Of a DNA stretch of 64,000 nucleotides, positions 44,422 to 53,470 are shown piece by piece. The DNA is from Gemmatimonadota bacterium (GTDB taxonomy: Bacteria; Latescibacterota; UBA2968; UBA8231). Each line of letters opens with the position of its first letter. Position 1 is the first letter of the stretch. Position numbers and translations under genes: made by a program. The notes under the pieces were generated by a model. The model worked only from the letters and a program-made list of their open reading frames with translations, did not search any database and was not told the DNA's origin. The DNA is taken from the NCBI GenBank assembly GCA_018673255.1, contig JABHDC010000215.1, positions 9,788 to 73,787 of the forward strand, given 5' to 3'.

Positions 44422-47400
44422 CTAGAATGCCTTGCCAAAGCTGAAATGCATGCGCCAGTCAGAGTATTCGCGGAAGTCGGTACGGCGCGCGAACTCGAAG
44501 TTGAGGGGAGCGAGGAAGTAGACGAGGAAGCTGAAGCCCATCCCGCCCTGCAACCGGGCCTCATCCGTGGCCGGGTTGTAGGCGACGAGGGGGTCCTGTA
44601 GAGGCCACAGTTTCAGATTTTGGCCCTTGTTCCAGGCACCACCGACATCGACGAAGAATCCGCCATCTACGGCGGGGATGGCGAATGTGCCGGGCCAGCC
44701 GAAGGTGATGTTGCGGATGAAGGGCACGCGGATCTCCGAATTGAGCAGGACGACCCGACTCCCAGAGAATTCCGAGAACGAATACCCGCGCAGCGGACCC
44801 AGATTCAGATTGTAGCCTGGATAGAAGGGCAGGAACCAGGCAGGTCCGCCCAGATTGTAGGCCAGACCATCTCTGCCCAGAGATCCGACACCCACGCCGC
44901 GGACTCCGAGGACGGACCAGCGCCCGAGCCGGAAATAGTGACGGTAGTCGGCTTCCAGATGGGTAAAGGATCGATCACCCTCCACCAACTCGAAGGCCCG
45001 CCCGACAGAGATGTAGTAACGCCGTCCGGCGGTGGGACCCAGCAAGCCATTGTTGAGCGAGTCGTGGACATAGGCCGCCTTGGCCAGGTGGGTTCCGAAG
45101 GCCTCCACCGGCTCGGTGACGGGCCAGGCGACTTCGCGGACTTCGTCTACGAAGGAGTAGGACAATTCGACGCGACGGAATACGTCCAGAGGATAGCTGA
45201 CATCGGCCAGCAGCCCACTCTGCCTTGAGCGAATCAGGCCCTGCGTCAGACTCGTCGTGCCCACCGGGTAGTAGCCACCGATGGGACCGCGTCCCTGCGT
45301 GTCGTTGTAATACTGATTCCAGTTGAAGATCGTCGCCCCATACGTGGCGCGGCGTCCGAAGTAGGCGTAGCTGACGGCGAAGGTGAAGTCGTTACTGATC
45401 TCCTGGGAGCCCACATAGTCGGTGAACATGCTCACGGAATGGTTGCCCAGCAGATCGCTCATGCTTAAATGAGCGATCCCGGACAGGAATCCGGAATAGT
45501 ATCCCATCTGCAGTGAGACACCATCGAATTCGAGTTTCGGCCGATACCGACGTCGGGGTAGCCCATCAAAGTCGATCTCATCGTCCTCGAAAATGCTCGT
45601 CAGTTCAATGTCGACATCTTCCGAGGATTGCCCGATGGTGGCAGAAAGAGTTGTCTCTCCACTGGGGTCATCTGCTAGATCCTCTGGCAGATCGGTCTGG
45701 ATGTCAGCCAGTTTGACCGCCTGTTGCCCACGGGCTTTCTGGGTCAGAAGTGCCACCGCTTCATCCATACCCACACGGGCTACGGATGCGGCCACCATTT
45801 CCACCGCTGAGGGGTCTTCGGTCTGCAGTGCGCTGGTGTCTGGTTGAGAGGCGGCAACGGCCGGCGTTTCCTGGTCTGTCACCCGGGCAGCCAGGACCTC
45901 GTGCTGATGGCGCATTTCGGGCCACGATGGCATATCCATTAGGTACAGCTCGCGGCGACCGTGGTAATAGGTAGTCAGCACCAGTTGCTTGCCGTCCGGC
46001 GACAGACGTGGTGCCATGATGCCGCTCACCGTCCGCGTCAGTCGGTACTCCTGATCCTGTTCCAGATGGTGGACGAATAGATCGTTGATCCCTTCCCGGG
46101 TGGAGACGAAGAGGATCTTGTTCCCCGCCGGCAGCCATTCGGGCCACATATCATCAGTGGGAGAGTCGACGAGGGTTGATGTCGTCCCTTCATGGAAATC
46201 ATACGCCCGAATGTCGAACTGGTGTCCCTGCTTGGCACTGTAGGCGAGGTATCGCCCATCGGGGCTGAAGGACGGATAACTGTCCCGTTGTGGCGTTCCC
46301 GTGATCTGCTCCAGCGTGCCCGTTGTTGTATCCACGACGTAGACATCGCTCTGACCGTATCCGGTGCCGATGAATGCCAGGCGGTTGCTGGTGGGGTCGA
46401 AGTCGAGGCCCTCGATGATCTCGATTCCCTCGAATTCAAAGGATTCGCCCAGCTCCTTGTGGTAGAGGTCCCACAGCAGGATGCGGTCCTTGGGCCCCGA
46501 CTTGGCGACGAAGGCGATCGTGCGGCCATCTGCGCCCCAGGCCACGGTGCCGTCGTTGAAGGTCAGATCGTCGTACTGGCGCGTACGCATGCCGCTGCTG
46601 ACGCGTTCGACGAGTTTGCCACTGCTGATGCGGATGATATCCACGTGCTGTTCGACGCCGTCGGTGCTCAGAACCGCCAGCATGTCGCCACCAAGTGACC
46701 AGTCGGGCGAAGCATACAGGCCGTAGAAGTCGTCCGTATCGATGATGCGTTCGGCGAATTCGGAGACGTAGTCACGATTCTGCAGGATGGGCCAGTATTT
46801 CTTGCGCATGTGGGCCTGCCAGCGCTCGTCCAACTCCTCCATGTCCATGTCGATGAGTCGCTCGAGCAATCGATCCGACCCGCTCTGCCGGTCCCAGGCA
46901 CGCAGCATACGGCTGACTTTCTCCGGACCGTAGTTCTCGGCGATGTATTCGACGAGACTGTGACTCTGTTTGTAGGCGAGGAATGGATTGGGCAGGTAGT
47001 GCCAGCTGGCGTCCATCACCTCCAGTGGGATCAAGCCATCGGTCAGCACCGCGTCGCGCAGCACCATCTCGTCGATGGTGTTCATCTCTTCCGTCGCGTA
47101 TTCGGCCAGGCCCTCCATGACCCATGTAGGTGGCGAAGCGATTGGATTCGAGATGCGTTTCACCGGTCCCCGATTGACCACATCGTACTGGAAGATGTGC
47201 ATCAGCTCATGGGTGAGGACATTGCGAAAGTCATCCAGGTCCCCATTGAAGGGGATGACCATCCTGTATCGCAACGGCTCCGCAAAACCGGCTACGCCGG
47301 GCGGCAGGAAGGACTGGATGATGTTCGTCTGCTGGAACTCATAGTGTGACTTGAAGATGACGATCGGCGGTTTCGTCGACAGTTCGTGCCGCATGACGCC

Positions 47401-47649
47401 GCTGATGTGGGCATAGGCATCTTCGAGATAGATGACGGCCCGATCGGCAAGAGCCTCAAATTCTGGTTCGTAGTGCAGCAGCAGGTGGTCGCTCTCGACA
47501 AAATGCCAGTCAAAGGCCTTGTAACGGACCTTGTTTCGGCCAAAACCCTGACGCAGCTGGGACGAGACGATATCCTGCGCAGAGGACACCTCGGGCAGCA
47601 TCAGGCAAACTGCCAGCAGTGCGGTGGTCCAACGCAGTCGGGGGAGCAT
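44422..47649 (-). CDS. Zinc-metallopeptidase / TolB-like propeller / surface-antigen barrel fusion
   Basis: This 1075-residue product joins three parts. After a signal peptide (ALLAVCLMLPEVSSAQ) comes a peptidase-MA type gluzincin domain with HELMH at residues 147-151 and a likely third ligand Glu183 in EGLAEY. Next is a beta propeller with repeated PD40 motifs such as SFSPDGRYLAYSAKQ and RLSPDGKQLVLTTYY, then an acidic linker. The C-terminal 330 residues form a D15/BamA-like barrel (YYISVGRAFELVEGD, LGPLRGYSFSEFSGS, ending in MHFSFGKAF). ATG 47649 is used because GAGAGG lies 7 bases upstream; the open frame to 48057 runs antisense to the TPR gene. Likely an outer-membrane-anchored periplasmic peptidase. 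Its target is unknown. Confidence 0.85.
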   Translation of the reverse strand: MLPRLRWTTALLAVCLMLPEVSSAQDIVSSQLRQGFGRNKVRYKAFDWHFVESDHLLLHYEPEFEALADRAVIYLEDAYAHISGVMRHELSTKPPIVIFKSHYEFQQTNIIQSFLPPGVAGFAEPLRYRMVIPFNGDLDDFRNVLTHELMHIFQYDVVNRGPVKRISNPIASPPTWVMEGLAEYATEEMNTIDEMVLRDAVLTDGLIPLEVMDASWHYLPNPFLAYKQSHSLVEYIAENYGPEKVSRMLRAWDRQSGSDRLLERLIDMDMEELDERWQAHMRKKYWPILQNRDYVSEFAERIIDTDDFYGLYASPDWSLGGDMLAVLSTDGVEQHVDIIRISSGKLVERVSSGMRTRQYDDLTFNDGTVAWGADGRTIAFVAKSGPKDRILLWDLYHKELGESFEFEGIEIIEGLDFDPTSNRLAFIGTGYGQSDVYVVDTTTGTLEQITGTPQRDSYPSFSPDGRYLAYSAKQGHQFDIRAYDFHEGTTSTLVDSPTDDMWPEWLPAGNKILFVSTREGINDLFVHHLEQDQEYRLTRTVSGIMAPRLSPDGKQLVLTTYYHGRRELYLMDMPSWPEMRHQHEVLAARVTDQETPAVAASQPDTSALQTEDPSAVEMVAASVARVGMDEAVALLTQKARGQQAVKLADIQTDLPEDLADDPSGETTLSATIGQSSEDVDIELTSIFEDDEIDFDGLPRRRYRPKLEFDGVSLQMGYYSGFLSGIAHLSMSDLLGNHSVSMFTDYVGSQEISNDFTFAVSYAYFGRRATYGATIFNWNQYYNDTQGRGPIGGYYPVGTTSLTQGLIRSRQSGLLADVSYPLDVFRRVELSYSFVDEVREVAWPVTEPVEAFGTHLAKAAYVHDSLNNGLLGPTAGRRYYISVGRAFELVEGDRSFTHLEADYRHYFRLGRWSVLGVRGVGVGSLGRDGLAYNLGGPAWFLPFYPGYNLNLGPLRGYSFSEFSGSRVVLLNSEIRVPFIRNITFGWPGTFAIPAVDGGFFVDVGGAWNKGQNLKLWPLQDPLVAYNPATDEARLQGGMGFSFLVYFLAPLNFEFARRTDFREYSDWRMHFSFGKAF

Positions 47650-47671
47650 CACGCAGCCTCTCTGTTTTCTC

Positions 47672-48481
47672 TCACTCGTGCACCAGGTTTTCGAGCAGGC
47701 CTTCGGTTTCCTGCTCTGCGCCGTCGAGGCCGCGTCGTCGTCGGACTCGCCGATCTTCTTCCTGCGGGTCATGAGCATCCCCGGCGTCATCCAAGCGACG
47801 CAGGTTGCTCTGGTAAGCCTTCTTTCCAGGTTGCAGAACGAGGGCCCGTTCATATGCCCCCCGGGCACGCTCCGGCTCACCGAGTCGTTCGTAGAGGATC
47901 CCAAGGTTGTTGTGCAGACTGGCGGCCAGGCTGTCTTTTGCCACGGCCTGTTCCAGATGCGTAAGAGCCTCCGCCCACATCTCGCGCTCCAGACACCACA
48001 GGGCGTAGGCATTGACCTGTTTGACCCGCTCGCGATTCGCTCGGGTGCGCAAGCCATAGGCCTGGCGCATCTGATCTCGCTCGGTGTCGCTCAACTCGAC
48101 AGTGGTTTGACGCTTCTCAGGCTGCGATTGTTTGATCGGGCCGATCCCATGGATCCGAGGCCCGGCCATGGGTAGTGCCGTCTCGATCGGCGTCGCCGGA
48201 CTGGTGGACTGTCCGGTCGCCTGTTGGGGAGCGGATGTCGGCTCGTCGGCGTGTGTCGTATCAGCCGGTACCGAATCCACCGGATCCGTGGTCTGTATGA
48301 CGCTTGCACTGCCCGTGTTGGTGGTGCTGGCCCACCAGGGATCAGGTTGGGCGGGGCGTCGCATCGTCTGTGCGCAGCCCATCCAGGCCAGGCAGCAGAC
48401 CAGCACGAGTGCGTGCGTCCCTGCATGGCAGGATCGCCGCAGGCACCGGCAGGGAAATCGAGATTCGACGTGGGGAAGCAT
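47672..48481 (-). CDS. TPR-repeat lipoprotein
   Basis: The 269-residue protein has a signal peptide with a lipobox-like WMGC (Cys near residue 35) and a Thr/Pro/Ser-rich linker. Two to three TPR-like helix pairs follow: VNAYALWCLEREMWAEALTH, AASLHNNLGILYERLGEPER and ARGAYERALVLQPGKKAYQS. The C-terminus is acidic/basic mixed. TPR proteins scaffold protein complexes. It starts 77 bases after the GT87-type gene and ends 22 bases before the fusion protein gene, so it could assemble with the barrel fusion and lipoprotein in the envelope. ATG 48481 is used rather than upstream in-frame codons that read antisense DNA. Confidence 0.8.
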   Translation of the reverse strand: MLPHVESRFPCRCLRRSCHAGTHALVLVCCLAWMGCAQTMRRPAQPDPWWASTTNTGSASVIQTTDPVDSVPADTTHADEPTSAPQQATGQSTSPATPIETALPMAGPRIHGIGPIKQSQPEKRQTTVELSDTERDQMRQAYGLRTRANRERVKQVNAYALWCLEREMWAEALTHLEQAVAKDSLAASLHNNLGILYERLGEPERARGAYERALVLQPGKKAYQSNLRRLDDAGDAHDPQEEDRRVRRRRGLDGAEQETEGLLENLVHE

Positions 48482-48558
48482 ATCTGCGCCTTGGCACCGG
48501 GATCTGAAGTGGAATAGGGAATATACACACCGACTACGACGCACACGCCCCCATTCCC

Positions 48559-50037
48559 TCAGACGTCGGATGCAGCCACGCGTTCCGTGGATGCATCCAT
48601 CTGGTGCCGTCGTCGCCAGATGTCGACACCCAAGGCTGCAAAGAATGGCCCATATTGCGCCCAGATGGCCCATGGCGCCGGTGCCCAGACGCCGGCAGAC
48701 CGGAAGCCGATGAGGACCTCATAGGAGAGCAGGACCAACCCGCTCCATACCAGCCACGCCAGTCGCGGGAAGAGGGGCAGGAAGGGCAGGATCCAGAGCA
48801 GATACCACGGGTGAACGGTCGGCGACAGAACCACATAGGCACCCAGTAGAGCGAAGCAGATTCGTGCCGGATCCCGCCATCGGAGGGTCCACACGAGTAC
48901 GGCGACCCACAGAACCAGGCAAATCTGGCGAGCCAGCAGCAGTGCCGCATCGTCCCAGGCCAACTCAGGGTCGCGCAGCAGGTAGTAGACGAGACCGAAG
49001 ACGCCATCGTTGAACTGCCACTTGAGGGCATAGGTCTGCAGACCATGAAAGATGTCGGTGCCATCCAGCAGATACAGCCAGAAGGCGCCTCCCACCAGCG
49101 CACCGGTCAGGACCAGCGGTGCCCGGGAGACAGGATCCAGCCAGGCCCACCGGCCATTCCCCTGCCAGGCGCGCCAGAAGGCGATCGCACATACCACCGG
49201 GATCAGCTTGGCCAGAATGGCGGCAGCCAGACCCGCGGCGGCGCGTTTCCGATGCGACTGGCCGAGCCACACAAGGCTCATCATCAGGGCGGCGACACCC
49301 AGGGCGTCAATGTGTCCGGAGCCGGCGATCTCCAGCAGGGGAAGCGGGTGCCACGCATACAGCAGTACCCACGCCGGATCGCGACCCCGCTGACGCAGGA
49401 GGCTCATGATGGCGGCGATGGTGCCGACCTCGCATAACAGAAGGGCCAGTTTCAGGGCTGTGACCCCGCCTCCCAGGCCGACGACGCCGGCAAACAACCA
49501 CTGCGCCAGCGGTGGATAGACCGTCGGCACGTGGGGATGATTGATCCTCTCCCACAACCCGTCCCGCAGGTGGGCGACCGGTTCGCTGTCGGGGGCATGG
49601 GCATACGGATTGAGCCCGTCCCACTGGACGCGTCCGTCCCACAGATACCGGTAGATGTCGTCAGAAAGACTTGGCTCTGATGGCAGCAGTGCCAGGCGCA
49701 TCAACAGTGCACACCCGAGGATAAGGCGGACCGAGGCGCCGGACTGCCATACGCGCCAGGCACCCAGTCCATAGCCGATCAGACAGATGCCGCAGGCTAC
49801 CCACATCAGCGGGATTTGAGCTGCCATATCACCCATCAACCCCAGACCACAGGCGGCGGTCACGGACAGGGCAGCCGCCACCCAGAGCCAGATCGGTCCA
49901 CGTCCGTCAGATCGTCGTCCATACCCGGCCACCTCCACGAAAGGGCCAGATTCGGGTCCAGACTCGGGCCCAGACTCGGAGCTTGGCGTAGACCAGGGAC
50001 GTGGGCTAGTCGAGGAGGATTCGTCGGGCGCCGGCAT
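48559..50037 (-). CDS. GT87-type polyprenol-phosphate-dependent mannosyltransferase-like membrane protein
   Basis: The roughly 492-residue protein has about 10-12 membrane helices. The first large loop has the acidic pair of GT-C enzymes (LSDDIYRYLWDGRVQWDGLN), then PTVYPPLAQWLFAG and WHPLPLLEIAGSGHIDALG. These fit the GT87/DUF2029 family, whose members add mannose or related sugars from polyprenyl-phosphate donors on the periplasmic side. The cytoplasmic N-terminus carries three ESGP repeats. ATG 50037 is preferred; ATG 50100 is possible but lies in the 3' part of the NlpC gene and neither has a strong ribosome site. It overlaps the NlpC/P60 stop. Confidence 0.75.
   Translation of the reverse strand: MPAPDESSSTSPRPWSTPSSESGPESGPESGPFVEVAGYGRRSDGRGPIWLWVAAALSVTAACGLGLMGDMAAQIPLMWVACGICLIGYGLGAWRVWQSGASVRLILGCALLMRLALLPSEPSLSDDIYRYLWDGRVQWDGLNPYAHAPDSEPVAHLRDGLWERINHPHVPTVYPPLAQWLFAGVVGLGGGVTALKLALLLCEVGTIAAIMSLLRQRGRDPAWVLLYAWHPLPLLEIAGSGHIDALGVAALMMSLVWLGQSHRKRAAAGLAAAILAKLIPVVCAIAFWRAWQGNGRWAWLDPVSRAPLVLTGALVGGAFWLYLLDGTDIFHGLQTYALKWQFNDGVFGLVYYLLRDPELAWDDAALLLARQICLVLWVAVLVWTLRWRDPARICFALLGAYVVLSPTVHPWYLLWILPFLPLFPRLAWLVWSGLVLLSYEVLIGFRSAGVWAPAPWAIWAQYGPFFAALGVDIWRRRHQMDASTERVAASDV
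49943..49978. repeat. Three 12-bp tandem repeats in the GT87-type gene
   Basis: Units at 49943-49954, 49955-49966 and 49967-49978 read GGGCCAGATTCG, GGTCCAGACTCG and GGCCCAGACTCG. They encode repeated ESGP on the minus strand. They could slip and change the N-terminal length in 4-residue steps without shifting the frame. Confidence 0.7.
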
Positions 50038-50599
50038 AACGTCTGTCGAAGTAGCTGGAGGCGAGGGGGTCGATGACCGCACCCCGACTGGAACTGGCAT
50101 GGGCGAACTGCCCCTCTCCCACGTAGATCCCTACGTGAGAAATGCCCGGCCCCGAGTCGTCGATCTTGAAGAAAACCAGATCACCGGCCCGCAGTGACGC
50201 CCGTTCCAACGACTTGCCCAGTCGATACATCTGTCTCGATGTGCGGGGCAACTCGATGCCATAGGTCTCGCGCACCACGGCGCGGGTCAGGGCGGAGCAG
50301 TCCATGCCCTTACGGGTTGTGCCACCCCAGAGATAAGGCACGCCCAGATACGTACGGATCACCCGCATCAATCGGTCGTCGCCCCCGCGACGGCGGGCCT
50401 TCTGACGGGTCGTCAGCTCCGATCCCACCGACGAGTCGGACGCCACACCCGCAGCCCGACCGGTATGGGCTCTCCTGGATGTGTCCGTATTGTACCGCGG
50501 TGCAGGCGTGATGCTGGCGCAGGCGCCCAACACCAGGATCGCCGCGAGAAGCAGGCGTCGAAAGATGGTCGTAGTCCTGAAGGTCAAAAGGGGTTTCAT
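50006..50599 (-). CDS. NlpC/P60-family cell-wall hydrolase (lipoprotein)
   Basis: The 197-residue protein has a signal peptide with lipobox LGAC (Cys near residue 26) and an NlpC/P60 domain. That domain contains the catalytic Cys in GVPYLWGGTTRKGMDCSALT, a His in ISHVGIYVGEGQFAHAS and the typical LRAGDLVFF strand. Such enzymes cut peptide bonds in peptidoglycan stems. ATG 50599 is chosen; upstream in-frame ATGs (50608, 50725) give an unlikely N-terminus. The ribosome site is weak. The stop overlaps the GT87-type gene start, and the next plus-strand gene is divergent 274 bases away. Confidence 0.92.
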   Translation of the reverse strand: MKPLLTFRTTTIFRRLLLAAILVLGACASITPAPRYNTDTSRRAHTGRAAGVASDSSVGSELTTRQKARRRGGDDRLMRVIRTYLGVPYLWGGTTRKGMDCSALTRAVVRETYGIELPRTSRQMYRLGKSLERASLRAGDLVFFKIDDSGPGISHVGIYVGEGQFAHASSSRGAVIDPLASSYFDRRYAGARRILLD

Positions 50600-50873
50600 G
50601 CAATGCATCGGGTTGCAGGGACGTCCCGATGCCCAGACAGCGCGGGCCCGGGCTGCTCCCGGACCGCAACCAGCCTCACTGCAACGCAGAGGTGCCGTGC
50701 ACCAAATCGGGGGAATCGGCTTCACGGCAGCAATCCTCTAAGGTAACCGGCACGCAGCCTGGTGGGCAACGAATTCCCTCATCGCTTGACGGCGGATGGT
50801 GAGTTGTCTCAGGTTGGCCTCAGATGTACAGACGCTCTATTCCCCATCCGGCTCCTGGCCCAAAGGACGACAG

Positions 50874-51893
50874 ATGACGTATCGGATCGCCTTCATCGGA
50901 TTTCGACATGGCCATGTTCTCAGCCTGTATGATGCAGCGCGCGACCGTGACGATCTTGAGATCGTTGGCGCCTGCGAAGAACACGCCGCCACACGGGCCG
51001 ATCTGCTCGAGTCCGGTCGCGCCGAGATCGCATACGACGATGCAGATGCTCTGATCCGCGAGATCGATTGTGATATCATCGCTGTAGGCGACACCTACGC
51101 GAGGCGAGGGGGGATGCTCCTGAAGGCCCTGGAGGCCGGCCGGCACGTGATCGCCGACAAACCAGCCTGTACCAGGCTGGACGAACTTGCCCGTATCGAG
51201 GCGCTGGCCGGAGACAAGCAACTGCAGGTAGGCTGCATGTTGACCATGCGCGACAGTGCCTTCATGCGCACGACGCGCCGCCTGCTGCGCGAAGGGGCGA
51301 TCGGTGAGGTGCACGCGATCCAGTTCGGTGGACAGCACCCCTTGCTGCTGGGTTCACGACCTGCCTGGTATTTCGAACCCGGCGAGCATGGGGGAACGAT
51401 CAACGACATTGGCATTCACGCCATTGATGCGATTCCCTGGGCGACGGGCCAGCGCATCACGCGGATTGAGGCGGCACGTTGCTGGAATGCCTTCGTGCCC
51501 GAATCACCCCACTTCGGTGACGGAGCGCAGATGATGCTGCGTCTCGAGAATGGCGCCGGTGTTCTGGGTGATGTCTCCTACTTTGCGCCAGATACGGCTG
51601 GATATGCCATGCCCCAGTACTGGCGCCTGACCTGGTCGGGGCGGGAAGGCGTGCTGGAGGCGGGAACGAATCTGCCAGACATCCAGTTGCTGCGCGCTGG
51701 TGACACCGAGTCTGAGCAGATCCCATTGGATCCCAAGGGGGAGAGCTATCTGGATGCCTTCCTGGCATCCATCGAAGGTCGGGATCCAGAAGAAGGCGGA
51801 CTCACCACACAGCAGGTGATCACATCCTCGCGCGTCTCCCTGCAGATCCAGGATGCAGCCGACAAGGGGCGGACGGCGATCGATCTCGACTGA
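50874..51893 (+). CDS. Gfo/Idh/MocA-family oxidoreductase
   Basis: The 339-residue protein starts with an NAD(P)-binding fold (YRIAFIGFRHGHVLSLYDAA), followed by AGRHVIADKPACTRLDEL with the conserved Lys-Pro, and MLTMRDSAFMRTTRRLLREG. The substrate domain includes GTINDIGIHAIDAIPWATGQ with the catalytic-region His. The family oxidises or reduces sugars, inositol or biliverdin-like compounds; the substrate here is unknown. ATG 50874 has AAGGA (50863-50867) upstream; the longer frame to 50796 is rejected. It is divergent from the NlpC gene and convergent with rluD. Confidence 0.9.
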   Translation: MTYRIAFIGFRHGHVLSLYDAARDRDDLEIVGACEEHAATRADLLESGRAEIAYDDADALIREIDCDIIAVGDTYARRGGMLLKALEAGRHVIADKPACTRLDELARIEALAGDKQLQVGCMLTMRDSAFMRTTRRLLREGAIGEVHAIQFGGQHPLLLGSRPAWYFEPGEHGGTINDIGIHAIDAIPWATGQRITRIEAARCWNAFVPESPHFGDGAQMMLRLENGAGVLGDVSYFAPDTAGYAMPQYWRLTWSGREGVLEAGTNLPDIQLLRAGDTESEQIPLDPKGESYLDAFLASIEGRDPEEGGLTTQQVITSSRVSLQIQDAADKGRTAIDLD

Positions 51894-51910
51894 GCTGGGC
51901 CATCAGCTCA
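51891..51910. terminator. Possible short hairpin at the end of the oxidoreductase gene
   Basis: TGAGCTG (51891-51897) pairs with CAGCTCA (51904-51910) around a 6-base loop. It includes the stop codon of the oxidoreductase and lies 50 bases before the convergent rluD stop. No T-run follows. Confidence 0.3.
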
Positions 51911-51956
51911 CGATCAATCTCTGCACGAGGCAGCTGACCGTATCCCGTCTGCGAAT

Positions 51957-52919
51957 TCAGGCCTGGGTCCCGGCCCCCCGCAACAGGCTGGCCATGTCCT
52001 CTGGGGGTGGGCTGGTGAATTCCAGGTGGCGGCCGTCCGGGTGGTCGAAACCGAGCAGACGTGCATGCAGAGCCTGACGATCGATCCCCGCCAACATCGA
52101 CCGGGCCATGGGGCGCAGGCCGGGCTCGATGCCATCGACCCGATTGCGCCCGCCATAGACGGGATCGCCAAAGACTGGATGCCCGATGTGCTGCATGTGA
52201 ACGCGGATCTGGTGTGTTCTGCCCGTCTCCAGACGTAACTCGACCTGCGTCGTGAATGTGTGCGTGTTCACGGCCGTCACGTGGGTGACAGCGTGGCGGC
52301 CCGATTCCACGACGGCCATGCGCAGCCGATCCCTCGGATGCCGGCCAAGGGCGGCTTCCACACGGGTGGCTGTTTCCAGTTGCCCCCAGACCAGTGCCAA
52401 ATAACGCCGGTCCATCTGCCGTTGTTCCAGCTGGGCTGCCAGCACCCGGTGAGCGTCATCATTCTTGGCGACCACGAGCAGCCCTGTCGTGTCTCGATCG
52501 AGTCGATGCACGATCCCGGGTCGCAGCACTCCATTGATGCCCGACAAGTCGTTACAGTGATGGAGCAGGGCATTGACGAGGGTACCATTCGGTGATCCCG
52601 GCGCCGGATGAACGGTCATCCGGGTGGGTTTGTCGACGACGAGTAGTGCTTCGTCTTCATACACGATGTCGAGGGGGATATCCTGCGCCTCGGCGGCCAG
52701 TTTGATCGGCTCCGGGATGATCAGCTCGATCGTGTCTCCCTCTCGAACGCGATAGCTGGGGCGCACGTGAGCGCCATTGACCGTCACATCCCCATCGCTG
52801 ATCAGATTCTGCAGGCGGCTGCGCGAGATCTCGTCGTGAAGCGACTGCAGAAAGACATCGAGGCGTGCACCTGCGGCAGCTTCATCGACGGTATGGGACT
52901 GGGGGGCTGGGGCAGACAC
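51957..52919 (-). CDS. rluD: Large-subunit pseudouridine synthase, RluA/RluD family
   Basis: The 320-residue product has an S4 RNA-binding domain (residues 10-65, SRSRLQNLISDGDVTVNG) and a pseudouridine synthase domain. The catalytic Asp lies in GIVHRLDRDTTGLLVVAKND. Other motifs are DIVYEDEALLVVDKP and TGRTHQIRVHMQHIGHPVFG. It would isomerise uridines in 23S rRNA. The start is GTG 52919; the ribosome site is weak. It follows lspA by 42 bases on the same strand, an arrangement (lspA-rluD) common in bacteria. RluA-family members differ in target, so rluD is the most likely but not proven name. Confidence 0.9.
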   Translation of the reverse strand: MSAPAPQSHTVDEAAAGARLDVFLQSLHDEISRSRLQNLISDGDVTVNGAHVRPSYRVREGDTIELIIPEPIKLAAEAQDIPLDIVYEDEALLVVDKPTRMTVHPAPGSPNGTLVNALLHHCNDLSGINGVLRPGIVHRLDRDTTGLLVVAKNDDAHRVLAAQLEQRQMDRRYLALVWGQLETATRVEAALGRHPRDRLRMAVVESGRHAVTHVTAVNTHTFTTQVELRLETGRTHQIRVHMQHIGHPVFGDPVYGGRNRVDGIEPGLRPMARSMLAGIDRQALHARLLGFDHPDGRHLEFTSPPPEDMASLLRGAGTQA

Positions 52920-52961
52920 GGCGATGGCTGCCAGGTGGGCAGCGCCAGATTCTGCGTCGGG

Positions 52962-53465
52962 TCAGGCGTCCGCGTCAGGATCCGGCTCGCCGGCGGCATC
53001 AGCCGGCTGCGTGTCCTGGACGCGAGAATAGGTAAGAGCGAGGAGGATGACGCCGACGGTCACGAATGAATCAGCGACATTGAAAACAGGCCAGCGCAAA
53101 TCGCCGAATCCAACGTCGACAAAATCGATCACCTCGTGTAGCCGGATCCGATCGATAATGTTCCCGACCGCCCCTCCCATCACCATGGCCAGTGCCGACC
53201 GCTGCAGGCGCGCAGTGGAGGGTAGGGTCTTCAGCATCCATGCCAGTAGACCGAGCGCAGCGATGGCCACGACGGTGTGGATGACAGGGCCGCCGAGGGT
53301 CAGGCCAAAGGCGGCACCGCGATTGTGGATATACGTCAGGCGAACAACATCACCCAACACGGGTAATGGTTCGTACGGAGCCAGCGTGTCCACAACAACG
53401 AGCTTGCTCAGCTGGTCGAGGATCAGGGCAGTAGGAACCCACAGAAGATCAGTCCAGGGTCGCAC
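52962..53465 (-). CDS. lspA: Lipoprotein signal peptidase
   Basis: LspA is the inner-membrane aspartic peptidase that removes signal peptides from prolipoproteins; several lipoprotein genes are in this window. The 167-residue product has four membrane helices and the two catalytic aspartates in MGGAVGNIIDRI and FNVADSFVTVG, preceded by LILDQLSKLVVVD and YIHNRGAAFGL. GTG 53465 gives the family-typical start MRPWTDLLWVPT and lies 5 bases after the dksA-like stop. ATG 53513 would add 16 polar residues and overlap that gene. The C-terminal 20 residues are acidic. It is followed by rluD. Confidence 0.93.
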   Translation of the reverse strand: MRPWTDLLWVPTALILDQLSKLVVVDTLAPYEPLPVLGDVVRLTYIHNRGAAFGLTLGGPVIHTVVAIAALGLLAWMLKTLPSTARLQRSALAMVMGGAVGNIIDRIRLHEVIDFVDVGFGDLRWPVFNVADSFVTVGVILLALTYSRVQDTQPADAAGEPDPDADA

Positions 53466-53470
53466 GCGAT

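Noticed and set aside
47650..48057. Upstream extension of the protease-barrel fusion
   Set aside because: The region reads the TPR lipoprotein gene in another frame, and the clean signal peptide begins at ATG 47649.
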